A stretch of 64,000 nt of DNA from Aminipila butyrica (GTDB taxonomy: Bacteria; Bacillota; Clostridia; Peptostreptococcales; Anaerovoracaceae). The stretch spans positions 62,001-126,000 of the forward strand of contig NZ_CP048649.1 of the NCBI RefSeq assembly GCF_010669305.1. The letters run 5' to 3'. This document shows, in pieces, positions 18,631 to 27,160 of this stretch. Made by a program: the position numbers and the translations under genes. How positions within the stretch are numbered: the first letter of the stretch is position 1; every line of letters begins with the position of its first letter. The notes beneath the pieces are model-generated. The model saw only the letters and a list, made by a program, of their open reading frames with translations. It was not told where the DNA came from and made no database searches.

Positions 18631-18774
18631 TTAAAAATCCGACTGCTCCATACTGGATTGAAACTCAGCCTGTTTTCTTTTGTTTTCTCCCGCCGATTTT
18701 ATGCCTTCAGCCTTGGTTGGAGTGGTCTCCACCCGATTGTCTGCTTTTACTTTACTGTCTGTTTTGTTTTTCAT
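18631..18774 (-). CDS. Unrecognised 47-residue hydrophilic protein
   Basis: A short minus-strand frame, ATG at 18774 and TAA at 18631-18633, with a very strong AAGGAGG site just upstream and a good intrinsic terminator 42 bp past the stop. The product is highly charged and polar (it starts MKNKTDSKVK and ends SMEQSDF), rich in Lys, Glu, Ser and Gln, with no hydrophobic segment. The ribosome site and the terminator together argue that it is a real transcription unit. I do not recognise it; a small spore-type or intrinsically disordered protein is conceivable but not shown. Confidence 0.6.
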   Translation of the reverse strand: MKNKTDSKVKADNRVETTPTKAEGIKSAGENKRKQAEFQSSMEQSDF

Positions 18775-18944
18775 TATCTAATCCCTCCTTATGGCTTATT
18801 ATGTACGGCCTAGTTGGCTGTATTCCTGGTAAAAAAAACTAATTTTCATCAACTATTCCTGAATTGTGAAAAAGGGAATTTACGCATGAATGTCCCATTG
18901 CCGCATAAGCTTATGATGATGGAACAGCTCAAGGAGGAATGGAT

Positions 18945-20300
18945 GTGAATACAATAAAACAAAAGCTTGAAAGCTTCGGCATGGATAGGCTTCTGGAATA
19001 TTTGGACGCTAATCCTGAAAAGAATATGCCGAAAATCTTTAACTGGCTGAAGAAATTAGACACCGGTAACTATTACAGCGGTGCTTTCCAGGCGGCCCAT
19101 AAGGCCGTCCTAGAACCGGACAACATATGGAACCACTATTTGCTCAGTCTATTTACTGATATCGATCAAGATGTCCGGCGAACTTTTTTTAAAAACTTTT
19201 TGGTACATTCTGTTCTCAAAGGGTCCCAGGTACGAAAACATCTGGAAAAACAGTACGACTGTAACATTCCTTGGACTCTGCTCATGGATCCTACCTCAGC
19301 CTGCAATCTTCATTGCAAGGGCTGTTGGGCTTCGGAATATGGCAGCGGTCTCTCTCTGTCTTATCAACAGCTGGATGACATTATCCAGCAAGGCAAATCG
19401 CTGGGCATGTATATGTATATCTATACCGGCGGAGAACCGCTGATGAGAAAAAACGATATAATCCGCCTTTGCGAAAAGCACGACGACTGCATCTTCTTGT
19501 CTTTTACCAATGGCACTCTTATAGACGATGCCTTTGCCAAGGAAATGCTGCGGGTTAAAAACTTTATTCCCGCTATCAGTGTGGAAGGCTTTGAAAGCGA
19601 TACCGATATGCGCCGGGGGAACGGCACGTATTTAAAGGTGATCGAGGCCATGGCTCTTTTAAAGTCCTATAAACTGCCTTTCGGGTTTTCGGCCTGTTAC
19701 CACAGGCAAAATGCAGAGATTATCGGCAGTGAAAGTTACATAGATGATATGATTCAGCGTGGCTGTAAATTTGGCTGGCTGTTCACTTACATGCCTGTAG
19801 GCACCTCCGCTCTGCCAGAACTGATGGCCACCGCCAAACAGCGGGAATTTCTCTATCGGCAGATTCGTCAATTCCGCCAAAATAAACCTATTTTTACGAT
19901 GGATTTCTGGAATGACGGTGAATACGTAAATGGCTGCATTGCCGGAGGCCGATGCTATTTGCACATTAACGCGAACGGAGATATTGATCCCTGTGCCTTT
20001 ATTCACTATTCCGATTCCAACATCAAGGAGAAAACCTTACTAGAGGCCTTGCGCTCTCCCTTGTTTATGGAATACCGCCGCCACCAGCCTTTTAATGAAA
20101 ACTTACTGCGGGTCTGCCCCCTTTTAGATAATCCAGGGGCCCTTGCTCAGATGGTCCGGGCTTCCGGTGCCCATTCCACAGATCTGGAATCTCCCGAGGA
20201 CGTGGATGACCTGACCGAAAAATGCCGAAGCTGCGCCCATCATTGGCAAGTCACAGCAGACCACCTCTGGCAGGAAAAAAAGGATACTTCTCAGCTATAG
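18945..20300 (+). CDS. Radical SAM/SPASM-type enzyme
   Basis: Cytosolic [4Fe-4S]/SAM enzyme of 451 residues. The cluster motif is CNLHCKGC (CX3CX2C) in a segment reading DPTSACNLHCKGCW, after an N-terminal extension of about 110 residues. The C-terminal part has further cysteines (GGRCYLHINANGDIDPC and CRSCAHHW), as in SPASM or twitch domains that bind extra clusters. The ATG at 18939 lies only 1 nt past AAGGAGG, so the GTG at 18945 with 7-nt spacing is the more likely start. It is a single-gene unit with its own terminator; the substrate is unknown. Confidence 0.85.
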   Translation: MNTIKQKLESFGMDRLLEYLDANPEKNMPKIFNWLKKLDTGNYYSGAFQAAHKAVLEPDNIWNHYLLSLFTDIDQDVRRTFFKNFLVHSVLKGSQVRKHLEKQYDCNIPWTLLMDPTSACNLHCKGCWASEYGSGLSLSYQQLDDIIQQGKSLGMYMYIYTGGEPLMRKNDIIRLCEKHDDCIFLSFTNGTLIDDAFAKEMLRVKNFIPAISVEGFESDTDMRRGNGTYLKVIEAMALLKSYKLPFGFSACYHRQNAEIIGSESYIDDMIQRGCKFGWLFTYMPVGTSALPELMATAKQREFLYRQIRQFRQNKPIFTMDFWNDGEYVNGCIAGGRCYLHINANGDIDPCAFIHYSDSNIKEKTLLEALRSPLFMEYRRHQPFNENLLRVCPLLDNPGALAQMVRASGAHSTDLESPEDVDDLTEKCRSCAHHWQVTADHLWQEKKDTSQL

Positions 20301-20365
20301 AAAAGAGTCGTCTCTCCCCAGACTTCAGATTGGTACGGAACGCTCTTGCGTACACCTTATGTGGT

Positions 20366-20411
20366 AAAAGTGGAAATAGAAGCCTTTGGTTTCCTAATTT
20401 CCACTTTTTTA
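20366..20411 (+). terminator. Terminator after radical SAM gene
   Basis: AAAAGTGGAAAT (20366-20377) pairs with ATTTCCACTTTT (20397-20408), followed by more Ts. Confidence 0.85.
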
Positions 20412-20453
20412 GTTAAGAATGAAAAAGTTTTTGTTTTTTTGTAAAAAATATGG

Positions 20454-20482
20454 TTGACAATTCCTCCCTCAAATGTTACAGT
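20454..20482 (+). promoter_or_regulatory. Promoter of the tRNA-Lys pair
   Basis: TTGACA at 20454-20459, a 17-bp spacer, then TACAGT at 20477-20482 with an upstream TG (extended -10). The first tRNA begins about 30 bp downstream. Confidence 0.6.
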
Positions 20483-20512
20483 ATAAAACGTGCCAATTAT
20501 TTGTGCAAATGT

Positions 20513-20588
20513 GCATCGTTAGCTCAGTTGGTAGAGCACCTGACTCTTAATCAGGGTGTCCAGGGTTCGAACCCCTGACGGTGTACCA
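20513..20588 (+). tRNA. tRNA-Lys (anticodon CTT), first copy
   Basis: A 76-nt cloverleaf with CCA encoded. The acceptor stem GCATCGT pairs with ACGGTGT (two G-U pairs), the anticodon loop is CTCTTAA giving CTT, and the T arm contains GGTTCGAACC. Discriminator is A. It differs from the second copy at five positions. Confidence 0.95.
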
Positions 20589-20688
20589 ATTTCATTAAAA
20601 CACATCAAAAGCGGACAAGTCCTCCGACGTAGGAGACTGACTGCGGAGATGTTTAATACATCGACGTGCATTTAACGCACGCCAATGC

Positions 20689-20764
20689 GCTTCGTTAGCT
20701 CAGCTGGTAGAGCACCTGACTCTTAATCAGGGTGTCCGGGGTTCGAACCCCCGACGGAGTACCA
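20689..20764 (+). tRNA. tRNA-Lys (anticodon CTT), second copy
   Basis: A 76-nt cloverleaf with encoded CCA, the same anticodon loop as the first copy and a T arm with GGTTCGAACC. It differs from the first copy at five bases; four of them are two compensated base pairs, in the acceptor stem and in the T stem. The 100-nt spacer between the two genes contains short inverted repeats. Confidence 0.95.
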
Positions 20765-20813
20765 ATCATAATAAAAAGGCTATAGCAACTGCTATAGCCT
20801 TTTTATTATGATT
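20764..20813. terminator. Bidirectional terminator, 23-bp perfect stem
   Basis: Positions 20764-20786 are the exact complement of 20791-20813 with a 4-nt loop (AACT). The stem includes AAAAAGGCTATAGC, so both strands end in a T-tract. It separates the tRNA unit from the convergent sigma-54 activator gene. Confidence 0.93.
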
Positions 20814-20825
20814 GACTGAGTATGC

Positions 20826-22310
20826 CTATTTCACTTCCCCCTCTCTGCCTCCTTTCTTATAGCGCCTCTGCAATCCATATTTCTCGATTTTACGTTCTAA
20901 CGTGGAAAGACTAATGCTCAATTTATCGGCAATGTCACTTAAAGACAAACTATCATCCATATTATTTAAAATAAATCTCGATTCAAAGGAATCTAAAGCT
21001 GCTTTTAAACTGCGATGCCTCTCCGACTCCAATACATTTTTTTCTTCCGCTATGCCTTGTAGTTCTTCCGGCAGATTATTGGCGGTAAGCAACCCGTCCT
21101 CGTTAAATACATACATACGCTCTACAATGTTATTTAGTTCCCGGATATTTCCCGGCCAGCTATACTCCTCCAAAATCTTTTGCAGCTCAAAACTGATTTT
21201 AATGTCTGTATTGTTTTTTTCATTCAGATTTGCCAAATGCTGATTCGCCAAAAGGACAACATCCTCTTTTCTTTCCCGAAGGGCAGGGATATGAACGGGT
21301 ACAACATTAAGTCTATAGTATAAGTCACTTCTGAAATTCCCTTTAGCCACCTCTTCCTTCAGGTTACGGTTTGTGGCCGCAATAATGCGGGCATTCGTAT
21401 GAATCTCTTTGGTTCCTCCCACTCTGTAAAATTTCCGATCTTGTAAAACAGTAAGAAGCTTTACCTGTAAATATAAAGATAGTTCCCCCACTTCATCCAG
21501 AAAGATGATTCCGTCTTGTGCCAACTCAAAAATGCCTTTTTTTACGCTCTTGCCTGCGCCGGTAAACGCGCCGGGTTCGTGACCAAACAATTCGGACTCC
21601 ATAAGGTTCTCCGGAATTGCTCCACAGGATATTTTCACTAAGGGCTTGGTTGTGTCAAAAAAGCTGTGTACCATTCTGCAAAAAACTTCTTTTCCCACAC
21701 CCGATTCGCCGGTTATAAGAATGGTGGAATCCACACTTGATATGCGATAGGCCAGTTCCAACAATTTGTGGGCCTGCTTACTGTTTCCACCAAAGCTGAA
21801 ATTATCAAAGCTCTGGAGCATATTATTAAGCCTGATTATTAACTTTTCATTCTGATCTTTTTGCTTTTGAAGTTCTTGATATACTTTTTTCTTCTTTTCC
21901 ACTTCTGCTGCATATTTTGCATTGATTAAGGTTAATTCTTTCCTCAAATTAAACAAATTGGTGAGGTCTCTAACATTTACAATGACTCCTTTAAAAACCT
22001 TATCTCCGTCATAAACTGGTGTAACTGTAACCAGCACCTCTTTCTCCGAGTTATTATACTGGATTGCCTCTGATAAGCTCTGCTTGTCTTCAAATACTTT
22101 TATCACCATTTGCGAAATAGGGTATTTCATATCTGCCAGAGAATAAATGGACTTTCCAAGCAAAAAGTCCTCCCTTATCCCGGTTATATCACAGTAAGAA
22201 CTATTGACAAATATGATGATTCCGTTCTCATCTGTATAAGTAAGACCATCGTAAGAGGAGTCAATAATGCGGCTAAATGTATCAAAATTTATAACTTTTT
22301 TGAATTCCAT
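20826..22310 (-). CDS. PAS-domain sigma-54-dependent transcriptional activator
   Basis: Enhancer-binding protein of 494 residues. It has an N-terminal PAS sensor domain (residues about 10-120, YTDENGIIIFVNSSYCDITG), a coiled linker (about 125-165), an AAA+ domain with Walker A GESGVGKE (201-208), the sigma-54 loop GAFTGA (247-252) and Walker B IIFLDEVGEL, and a C-terminal Fis-type helix-turn-helix (SLSDIADKLSISLSTLERKI). It lacks a phosphoacceptor domain, so it probably senses a small molecule. It neighbours ptb-buk and the BKACE unit, whose promoters are of the -24/-12 type, and is the obvious candidate to control both. Confidence 0.93.
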   Translation of the reverse strand: MEFKKVINFDTFSRIIDSSYDGLTYTDENGIIIFVNSSYCDITGIREDFLLGKSIYSLADMKYPISQMVIKVFEDKQSLSEAIQYNNSEKEVLVTVTPVYDGDKVFKGVIVNVRDLTNLFNLRKELTLINAKYAAEVEKKKKVYQELQKQKDQNEKLIIRLNNMLQSFDNFSFGGNSKQAHKLLELAYRISSVDSTILITGESGVGKEVFCRMVHSFFDTTKPLVKISCGAIPENLMESELFGHEPGAFTGAGKSVKKGIFELAQDGIIFLDEVGELSLYLQVKLLTVLQDRKFYRVGGTKEIHTNARIIAATNRNLKEEVAKGNFRSDLYYRLNVVPVHIPALRERKEDVVLLANQHLANLNEKNNTDIKISFELQKILEEYSWPGNIRELNNIVERMYVFNEDGLLTANNLPEELQGIAEEKNVLESERHRSLKAALDSFESRFILNNMDDSLSLSDIADKLSISLSTLERKIEKYGLQRRYKKGGREGEVK

Positions 22311-22388
22311 ATTTACACATTCTTCCTTTTCAATGAATTTAAGCAGGGCATATAACGAAGTAACGCTGTCTCTAAAATCTTAGCGCTT

Positions 22389-22419
22389 ATTATATCATAC
22401 TCCTTGTCTAATGTGACAA
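22389..22419 (-). promoter_or_regulatory. Candidate promoter of the sigma-54 activator gene
   Basis: TATAAT at 22394-22389 on the minus strand with TTGTCA at 22419-22414, spacer 19 bp, longer than ideal. It is of ordinary housekeeping type, which would supply the activator constitutively. Confidence 0.45.
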
Positions 22420-22427
22420 TGCAATGA

Positions 22428-22482
22428 AATCTGTTTAAAAAAGTGGGCTCAAAATAATTGAGTCCACTTTTTTAAACAGATT
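22428..22482. terminator. Terminator after ptb-buk, 25-bp stem
   Basis: 22428-22452 pairs with 22458-22482 with one G-T wobble position; A- and T-runs flank the stem on both sides, so it can work in both directions. It ends the ptb-buk unit just upstream of the activator promoter. Confidence 0.88.
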
Positions 22483-22527
22483 TTCTGCCAAATCTAAATT
22501 TATTCATTCTTCCATTTTGATATCTGC

Positions 22528-23595
22528 CTAAGCGCGAAACTCTCTAATCGGCACAATACCCCTCAGCCCATCTACCGCACCTCTGGCGAGAGATTCCATT
22601 TCATTCTCCCCAGGGTATACAACTATAGTCGCAATCGTTGCACAGCGCTCTTTTATTTTGCTCACGACATACTCTGAATTTGCAATCCCTCCTGTAAGAA
22701 GAATGGCATCTATGTCTCCGCAGAGAACGGTAGCCATCCCGCCAATTTGCTTGCATACTTGATAAATCATAGCGTCCATATACAAAGCTGCCTGCTGGTC
22801 CGTTTTCGATTTTTCCTCTACTTCCCTGACATCAGCGGTCCCCATATAGGCCATCAGGCCGCCATTTCCATTTATCATTTTAATAAGCTCATTATAAGTA
22901 TATTTGCCGGAAAAGCAAAGTCTTACCAGATCACCTACCGGAAGTGAGCCTGTACGGTTTGTTGAAAAGGCACCGTCCCCCTCCAAACCATTTTCCCCGT
23001 CAATCATTCGCCCTTTTTTATGCGGTGCTACAGAAATACCTCCGCCCAAATGGGCAATGACCAAATTTAAATCTTCATAATTCAGACCGTTCTCCCTAGC
23101 ATACCTTTTGGCCGTCGCTTTTTGGCTCAGTGCGTGAAAGCAGCTTCTTCTCTCAATCAGCGGATGCCCTGAAATCCGAGCAATTGGCTCAAACTCATCG
23201 GTGACCGGCGGGTCCACAATAAGTGGTATTGCCTTGCAGGATTGGCACATTCTATAGGCAATTCTACTGCCAAGGTCACTGGGATGATTTCCCCATTGTC
23301 CGCTGGCCTGCTGTGCGAGCATCTCTTCATTTACTCGATAAGTGCCGCTTTCCAGCGGCCGGGTATGCCCCCCACGGCTCACAATAGCATCTAACTGATC
23401 CATAGCAATCCCATTATCTGCAATAAAAGCCTCAATAAGCTTTGTCCGATACTCGTCTTGTTCCCAAAAGCTCGCAAAAGTGCTTATTTCTGCGACAGGA
23501 TGATCGATAGTTTCTTTTTTAATGCACTGTTCATCCTCGTAATAGGCTACCTTTGTAGATGTTGATCCTAAATTTATAACAAAACATTTATACAT
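22528..23595 (-). CDS. buk: Butyrate kinase
   Basis: Converts butyryl phosphate + ADP to butyrate + ATP, the ATP-yielding last step of butyrate fermentation. 355 residues, the normal length. ASKHA-fold motifs are visible: INLGSTSTKVAYYED at the N-terminus (phosphate 1), NLVIAHLGGGISVAPHKKG, and LLTGGIANS in the adenosine region. The frame opens at 23619, but ATG 23595 follows GGAGGAAG at 7 nt and matches the family start. It follows ptb by 46 bp. A branched-chain acyl kinase is an alternative. Confidence 0.92.
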   Translation of the reverse strand: MYKCFVINLGSTSTKVAYYEDEQCIKKETIDHPVAEISTFASFWEQDEYRTKLIEAFIADNGIAMDQLDAIVSRGGHTRPLESGTYRVNEEMLAQQASGQWGNHPSDLGSRIAYRMCQSCKAIPLIVDPPVTDEFEPIARISGHPLIERRSCFHALSQKATAKRYARENGLNYEDLNLVIAHLGGGISVAPHKKGRMIDGENGLEGDGAFSTNRTGSLPVGDLVRLCFSGKYTYNELIKMINGNGGLMAYMGTADVREVEEKSKTDQQAALYMDAMIYQVCKQIGGMATVLCGDIDAILLTGGIANSEYVVSKIKERCATIATIVVYPGENEMESLARGAVDGLRGIVPIREFRA

Positions 23596-23641
23596 AAGTT
23601 TTCTTCCTCCAGCTTTCATATTAGTAGCGCGCTACCTTCCA

Positions 23642-24532
23642 TCAACATACTGCCAACGCAATAGATAAGAGCTTTCCTTCCATAGACTCCGTCCGGGACG
23701 TAAAAATAATTGGCACCGAAGTGCCCACCGTGGCCGCCGCAACTGTCTTTTTTGCAATATAGGTTATAGATTTTGTAAGCGTATTTCCCACCGTCAGATT
23801 CGGTACCACAATGATATCCGCATTTCCTGCTACCGGACTAGCGATTCCTTTTGCTTTGGCGGCTTCTTCTGAGATAGCATTATCAAAGGCAAACGGACCA
23901 TCTACGACACAGCCTTTGATCTGTCCCCGCTCTGCCATTTTGCTCAGAACTGCCGCATCCATCGTGTCCTGCATTTCCGGATTCACTACTTCTAAAGAAG
24001 CTAAAACAGCAACCTTGGGAATGTCTATGCCTAATTTCTGTGCTAATAAAACTGCATTTTCAATAACCTCTTGTTTTCCCTTTAGATCGGGATTGACCGT
24101 TATGGCACAATCTGTAATCAATAAGAATCCGTCCTCCTTGTTCTTTTCTACGACAGAAATCTGGGTAATATGCTTTCCGACATTTAAGCTTTTCTCTTTA
24201 TTGAGCACCGCTTTAAGAAATACGGAAGAATGCAGCATGCCTTTCATGACGGTTTCGGCTTTTCCTTCTGAAACCAAATCCACAGCCAAATCTGCTGCTT
24301 TCTTATGATCTCTTTCATCAATCACGTCGGCTTTCAATTTGAATCCATTTTCGTCAGACAGGGTTTTAATCTTTTCCCGATTTCCGATTAAAATAAAGTC
24401 AGCCAAATCATATTCCTCTGCTTTTGCAATGACTTCCAGCACCTCCAAATCATCAGCCGCCGGCACCACAATTCGTTTTGATTCATTCTTTTGAGCAAAT
24501 TCCAACAGCTGTTGAAAACTTTTCATTACCAT
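23642..24532 (-). CDS. ptb: Phosphate butyryltransferase
   Basis: Exchanges CoA for phosphate on butyryl-CoA, feeding butyrate kinase. 296 residues, in the range of the Pta/Ptb family; conserved blocks include IVVPAADDLEVLEVIAKAEE at the N-terminus and ADIIVVPNLTVGNTLTKS in the C-terminal half. First gene of the ptb-buk unit; a -24/-12 promoter lies about 55 bp upstream of the start. Being divergent from the BKACE unit suggests that the acyl-CoA made by that unit ends up here. Acyl specificity (butyryl, isobutyryl or other) cannot be read from the sequence. Confidence 0.92.
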   Translation of the reverse strand: MVMKSFQQLLEFAQKNESKRIVVPAADDLEVLEVIAKAEEYDLADFILIGNREKIKTLSDENGFKLKADVIDERDHKKAADLAVDLVSEGKAETVMKGMLHSSVFLKAVLNKEKSLNVGKHITQISVVEKNKEDGFLLITDCAITVNPDLKGKQEVIENAVLLAQKLGIDIPKVAVLASLEVVNPEMQDTMDAAVLSKMAERGQIKGCVVDGPFAFDNAISEEAAKAKGIASPVAGNADIIVVPNLTVGNTLTKSITYIAKKTVAAATVGTSVPIIFTSRTESMEGKLLSIALAVC

Positions 24533-24585
24533 CTTCTCTTTCCTTTCCCGTTAAATTTTGTGTATTATTATACATAAATACAAAA

Positions 24586-24601
24586 CGCAAGACTCGTGCC
24601 A
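24586..24601 (-). promoter_or_regulatory. Sigma-54 (-24/-12) promoter of ptb-buk
   Basis: On the minus strand TGGCACGAGTCTTGCG, with GG and GC at the exact consensus spacing (TGGCAC-N5-TTGC). It ends about 54 bp upstream of the ptb start. Confidence 0.85.
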
Positions 24602-24719
24602 TTGTATCAAGCTCTTGCCCAACGCCCTTGTACGCCCATAAAGCACGGTTTTGTGAGGCCTTAAGCAAAAAGAGACTTTTCCGTTAAGCCCTAACAATTT
24701 ATCAAATATGAGGTTAGAT

Positions 24720-24775
24720 TTATCATAATTGATAAGTTTGATCAATTTATTTGAATTGTTCGTTAAGGACAATTC
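24720..24775. promoter_or_regulatory. Inverted repeats, candidate activator-binding sites
   Basis: Three dyads: TTATCA-N4-TGATAA (24720-24735), AATTGAT-N7-ATCAATT (24727-24747, overlapping the first), and GAATTGT-N9-ACAATTC (24753-24775). They lie 50-130 bp from both sigma-54 promoters, the usual range for an enhancer-binding protein. Which one is bound cannot be told from sequence. Confidence 0.5.
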
Positions 24776-24822
24776 TACTGCTAAAGCCTTGCCATTACTG
24801 GATTTGACCATAAAACCTATAC

Positions 24823-24840
24823 TTGGCATAAGAAATGCAT
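24823..24840 (+). promoter_or_regulatory. Sigma-54 (-24/-12) promoter of the BKACE unit
   Basis: TTGGCATAAGAAATGCAT, with GG at 24825-24826 and GC at 24837-24838, the exact -24/-12 spacing. The first gene starts 67 bp downstream. Confidence 0.85.
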
Positions 24841-24907
24841 TATTTAGTATCAGACAGATTTAAAATCTGCGCCGTTATTCTTGAAACAGTAAAATGGAGG
24901 TTATCTT

Positions 24908-25786
24908 ATGTCAAAAAAGAAAAGAAAGATTATTGTTACCGCTGCCCTAACCGGCGCATTCCAAGGAAAAGAAGCCAATCCAAATCTACCGGAACAACCA
25001 GATGAAATCGCCCAAGCTGCATACGAATGCTATAACGCTGGCGCTGCTATTGTTCATCTGCATGCACGGGACAAAGAGGGAATTTCTTCAAATGACCCTA
25101 AAATTTACAGTGAAATTAACTCACAGATTAAAGCAAAATGCTCCATTATCACACAGAACTCCACGGCTCCTGCAAATAGACCGGGCTCCGCAGCCGAGGA
25201 TGGCATGGCTTTACTCTATGCAGAAGATGTTTTTCTTCCTGATATGTGCTCCCTGGACTGCTCGCTGATTGCTACATCCTGGAAGGACCGAACCTTTATC
25301 TATGAATGGACTCGGGATTTCTTAATTAAATCTGCTCAGAGAATGAAGGAACTTTCCATTAAACCAGAATTAGAAGTCTTCAACCCAACTTCCATCGAAG
25401 ATGTCGTGAAATATGTATATCCCCAAGGCGTTCTTGATGATCCCATTTCTTTTAGTTTTGTAATGGGCATGGACAAAGTCAGTCAGGGTGCCATGGAGTT
25501 TACAATAGAAAATCTTATGCACATCATTTCAAAAGTGCCTGGGGATTCCCTATACGGCACCATGGCAATCGGTGCAAACCAACTGCCGGCTACCGTTTTC
25601 ACCATGCTTGCCGGCGGAAATGTGCGAGTTGGCTTTGAAGATAATGTTTACTATCGCAAAGGTGAATTAGCGACCTCTAATGCACAGCTAGTAGAACGGA
25701 TTGTCAATCTGGCGCACGAATTTGGCTTTGAGGTTGCCACTCCTGAGGAAGCAAGACAAATTTTGAAGCTGTCTCAGCGTGCTTAA
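24908..25786 (+). CDS. Beta-keto acid cleavage enzyme (BKACE/Kce family, DUF849)
   Basis: Zn-dependent enzyme of the family that converts a 3-oxo acid plus acetyl-CoA to an acyl-CoA plus acetoacetate. 292 residues. Metal ligands H50 and H52 lie in IVHLHARDKEG; the C-terminal signature is GGNVRVGFEDN. The lysine-fermentation member is 3-keto-5-aminohexanoate cleavage enzyme, but none of the other lysine-pathway genes (aminomutases, kdd, kal) are here, so the substrate is open. First gene of a five-gene unit behind a sigma-54 promoter. Start ATG follows GGAGG. Confidence 0.88.
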   Translation: MSKKKRKIIVTAALTGAFQGKEANPNLPEQPDEIAQAAYECYNAGAAIVHLHARDKEGISSNDPKIYSEINSQIKAKCSIITQNSTAPANRPGSAAEDGMALLYAEDVFLPDMCSLDCSLIATSWKDRTFIYEWTRDFLIKSAQRMKELSIKPELEVFNPTSIEDVVKYVYPQGVLDDPISFSFVMGMDKVSQGAMEFTIENLMHIISKVPGDSLYGTMAIGANQLPATVFTMLAGGNVRVGFEDNVYYRKGELATSNAQLVERIVNLAHEFGFEVATPEEARQILKLSQRA

Positions 25787-25819
25787 CCTTTTTGCCTTGA
25801 TATAAATCTGGAGGTATTC

Positions 25820-26500
25820 ATGATAAACAAATTAAAAACTGCATATGAGGCCATCGAACTCATACCTGACGGTGCGGTGGTCATGGTCGGCGGATTCATG
25901 GCCTGTGGGACTCCGGAAATCCTCATAGACGCTCTGGTTGAAAAGAATGTTCGCAATCTGACCATTATTTGCAACGATGCAGGAGTTCCTGGCAGAGGGG
26001 TAGGAAAACTTCTCGCCAATGGGCAGATTAAGACATTAATTGCCTCCCACGTAGGGTTGAATCCAGAAGTCGCACAGCGAATGAACACAGAGGTGGCGGA
26101 TGACAGGCTGGAATGCGTCTTGGTGCCTCAAGGCACGCTGGCAGAACGAATACGCGCAGGCGGAGCCGGTCTCGGCGGAATCCTTACGCCGACAGGAATC
26201 GGAACCCTCGTAGCCGAGGGCAAGCAGGTTATCAACATGGGCGGCAAGGATTATCTTCTGGAAAGCCCACTGAAAGCTGACTTCGCTCTAATCAGAGGCT
26301 CCCTTACCGATAAATCCGGAAACACTACCTACAATGGAACAACGAGAAACTTTAATCCACTTATGGCAACGGCAGCCAATTATGTCATAGTCGGGTCTTG
26401 CGAAATTGTGGAAACCGGTGAAATTGATCCAAATAACGTAGTAACTTCAGCTATATTTGTAGACGCCGTCGTAGGAGGAGAACAACCTTGGCAGATATAA
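25820..26500 (+). CDS. 3-oxoacid CoA-transferase, subunit A
   Basis: Alpha subunit of a two-subunit CoA-transferase (AtoD/ScoA type), 226 residues, with the CoA-binding glycine-rich segment VVMVGGFMACGTPE near residues 17-30. With subunit B it moves CoA between acids, for example onto acetoacetate. Placed straight after the BKACE gene (33-bp gap), it fits a role of activating the acetoacetate released by that enzyme, using the acyl-CoA made in the same reaction as donor. ATG follows GGAGG. Confidence 0.92.
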   Translation: MINKLKTAYEAIELIPDGAVVMVGGFMACGTPEILIDALVEKNVRNLTIICNDAGVPGRGVGKLLANGQIKTLIASHVGLNPEVAQRMNTEVADDRLECVLVPQGTLAERIRAGGAGLGGILTPTGIGTLVAEGKQVINMGGKDYLLESPLKADFALIRGSLTDKSGNTTYNGTTRNFNPLMATAANYVIVGSCEIVETGEIDPNNVVTSAIFVDAVVGGEQPWQI

Positions 26501-27135
26501 AAGAAATCATAGCGGCCAGAGTCGCAAAAGAAATGCATAATGGAGATGTCGTAAACCTTGGGATAGGACTTCCTACTATGGTGGCCAACTTTTTGCCCAA
26601 GGATGTACATATTATTCTTCAGTCAGAAAATGGGATCATGGGTATGGGCTCTGCTTCGGAAAAAGGCCGGGAAAACATTGATGTGGTAAATGCTGGCGCA
26701 CAGTATGTAACCGTAAATGCCGGCGCCATGTTCTTTGACAGTGCCACCTCTTTCGGAATCATCCGGGGCGGCCATGTGGACGCAACAATTTTAGGCGCCC
26801 TTGAAGTAGATGAACACGGTAACCTGGCAAACTGGATTATTCCAGGCAAGATGGTTCCCGGCATGGGCGGTGCTATGGATTTGGTGGTCGGTGCAAAAAA
26901 AGTAATAGTCGCCATGCGGCATACGCAGAAAGGTGCTCATAAGATTCTTAAGAAATGCCGACTCCCATATACGGCAATCGGCGTGGTAAACATGATTATT
27001 ACGGAAATGGCTGTAATGGAAATCACAAAGGATGGCCTTCTGTTGACGGAACTGCACCATGATTATACCCTTGAGCAGGTGCAGGAGGCAACGGAAGCAA
27101 AACTCATTATCCACCCTGATTTAAAGTCTTTTTAA
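26488..27135 (+). CDS. 3-oxoacid CoA-transferase, subunit B
   Basis: Beta subunit (AtoA/ScoB type), 215 residues, with the catalytic glutamate in QSENGIMGMG (E47) that forms the glutamyl-CoA thioester. It starts at TTG 26488 behind AGGAGG and overlaps subunit A by 13 bp, so the two are translationally coupled. Together they form the usual heteromeric enzyme. Substrate specificity is not visible; acetoacetate as acceptor follows from the operon. Confidence 0.92.
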   Translation: MADIKEIIAARVAKEMHNGDVVNLGIGLPTMVANFLPKDVHIILQSENGIMGMGSASEKGRENIDVVNAGAQYVTVNAGAMFFDSATSFGIIRGGHVDATILGALEVDEHGNLANWIIPGKMVPGMGGAMDLVVGAKKVIVAMRHTQKGAHKILKKCRLPYTAIGVVNMIITEMAVMEITKDGLLLTELHHDYTLEQVQEATEAKLIIHPDLKSF

Positions 27136-27160
27136 ATTTTATTAGAAAGGAAGTTATACT

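Larger units (their letters stand above)
24533..24907. other. Divergent regulatory region between ptb-buk and the BKACE unit
   Basis: 375 bp without a gene. It holds two outward-facing sigma-54 promoters (24586-24601 minus, 24823-24840 plus) and a central AT-rich block with inverted repeats that could bind the activator (24720-24735, 24727-24747, 24753-24775). Short frames in it look spurious. Confidence 0.8.
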
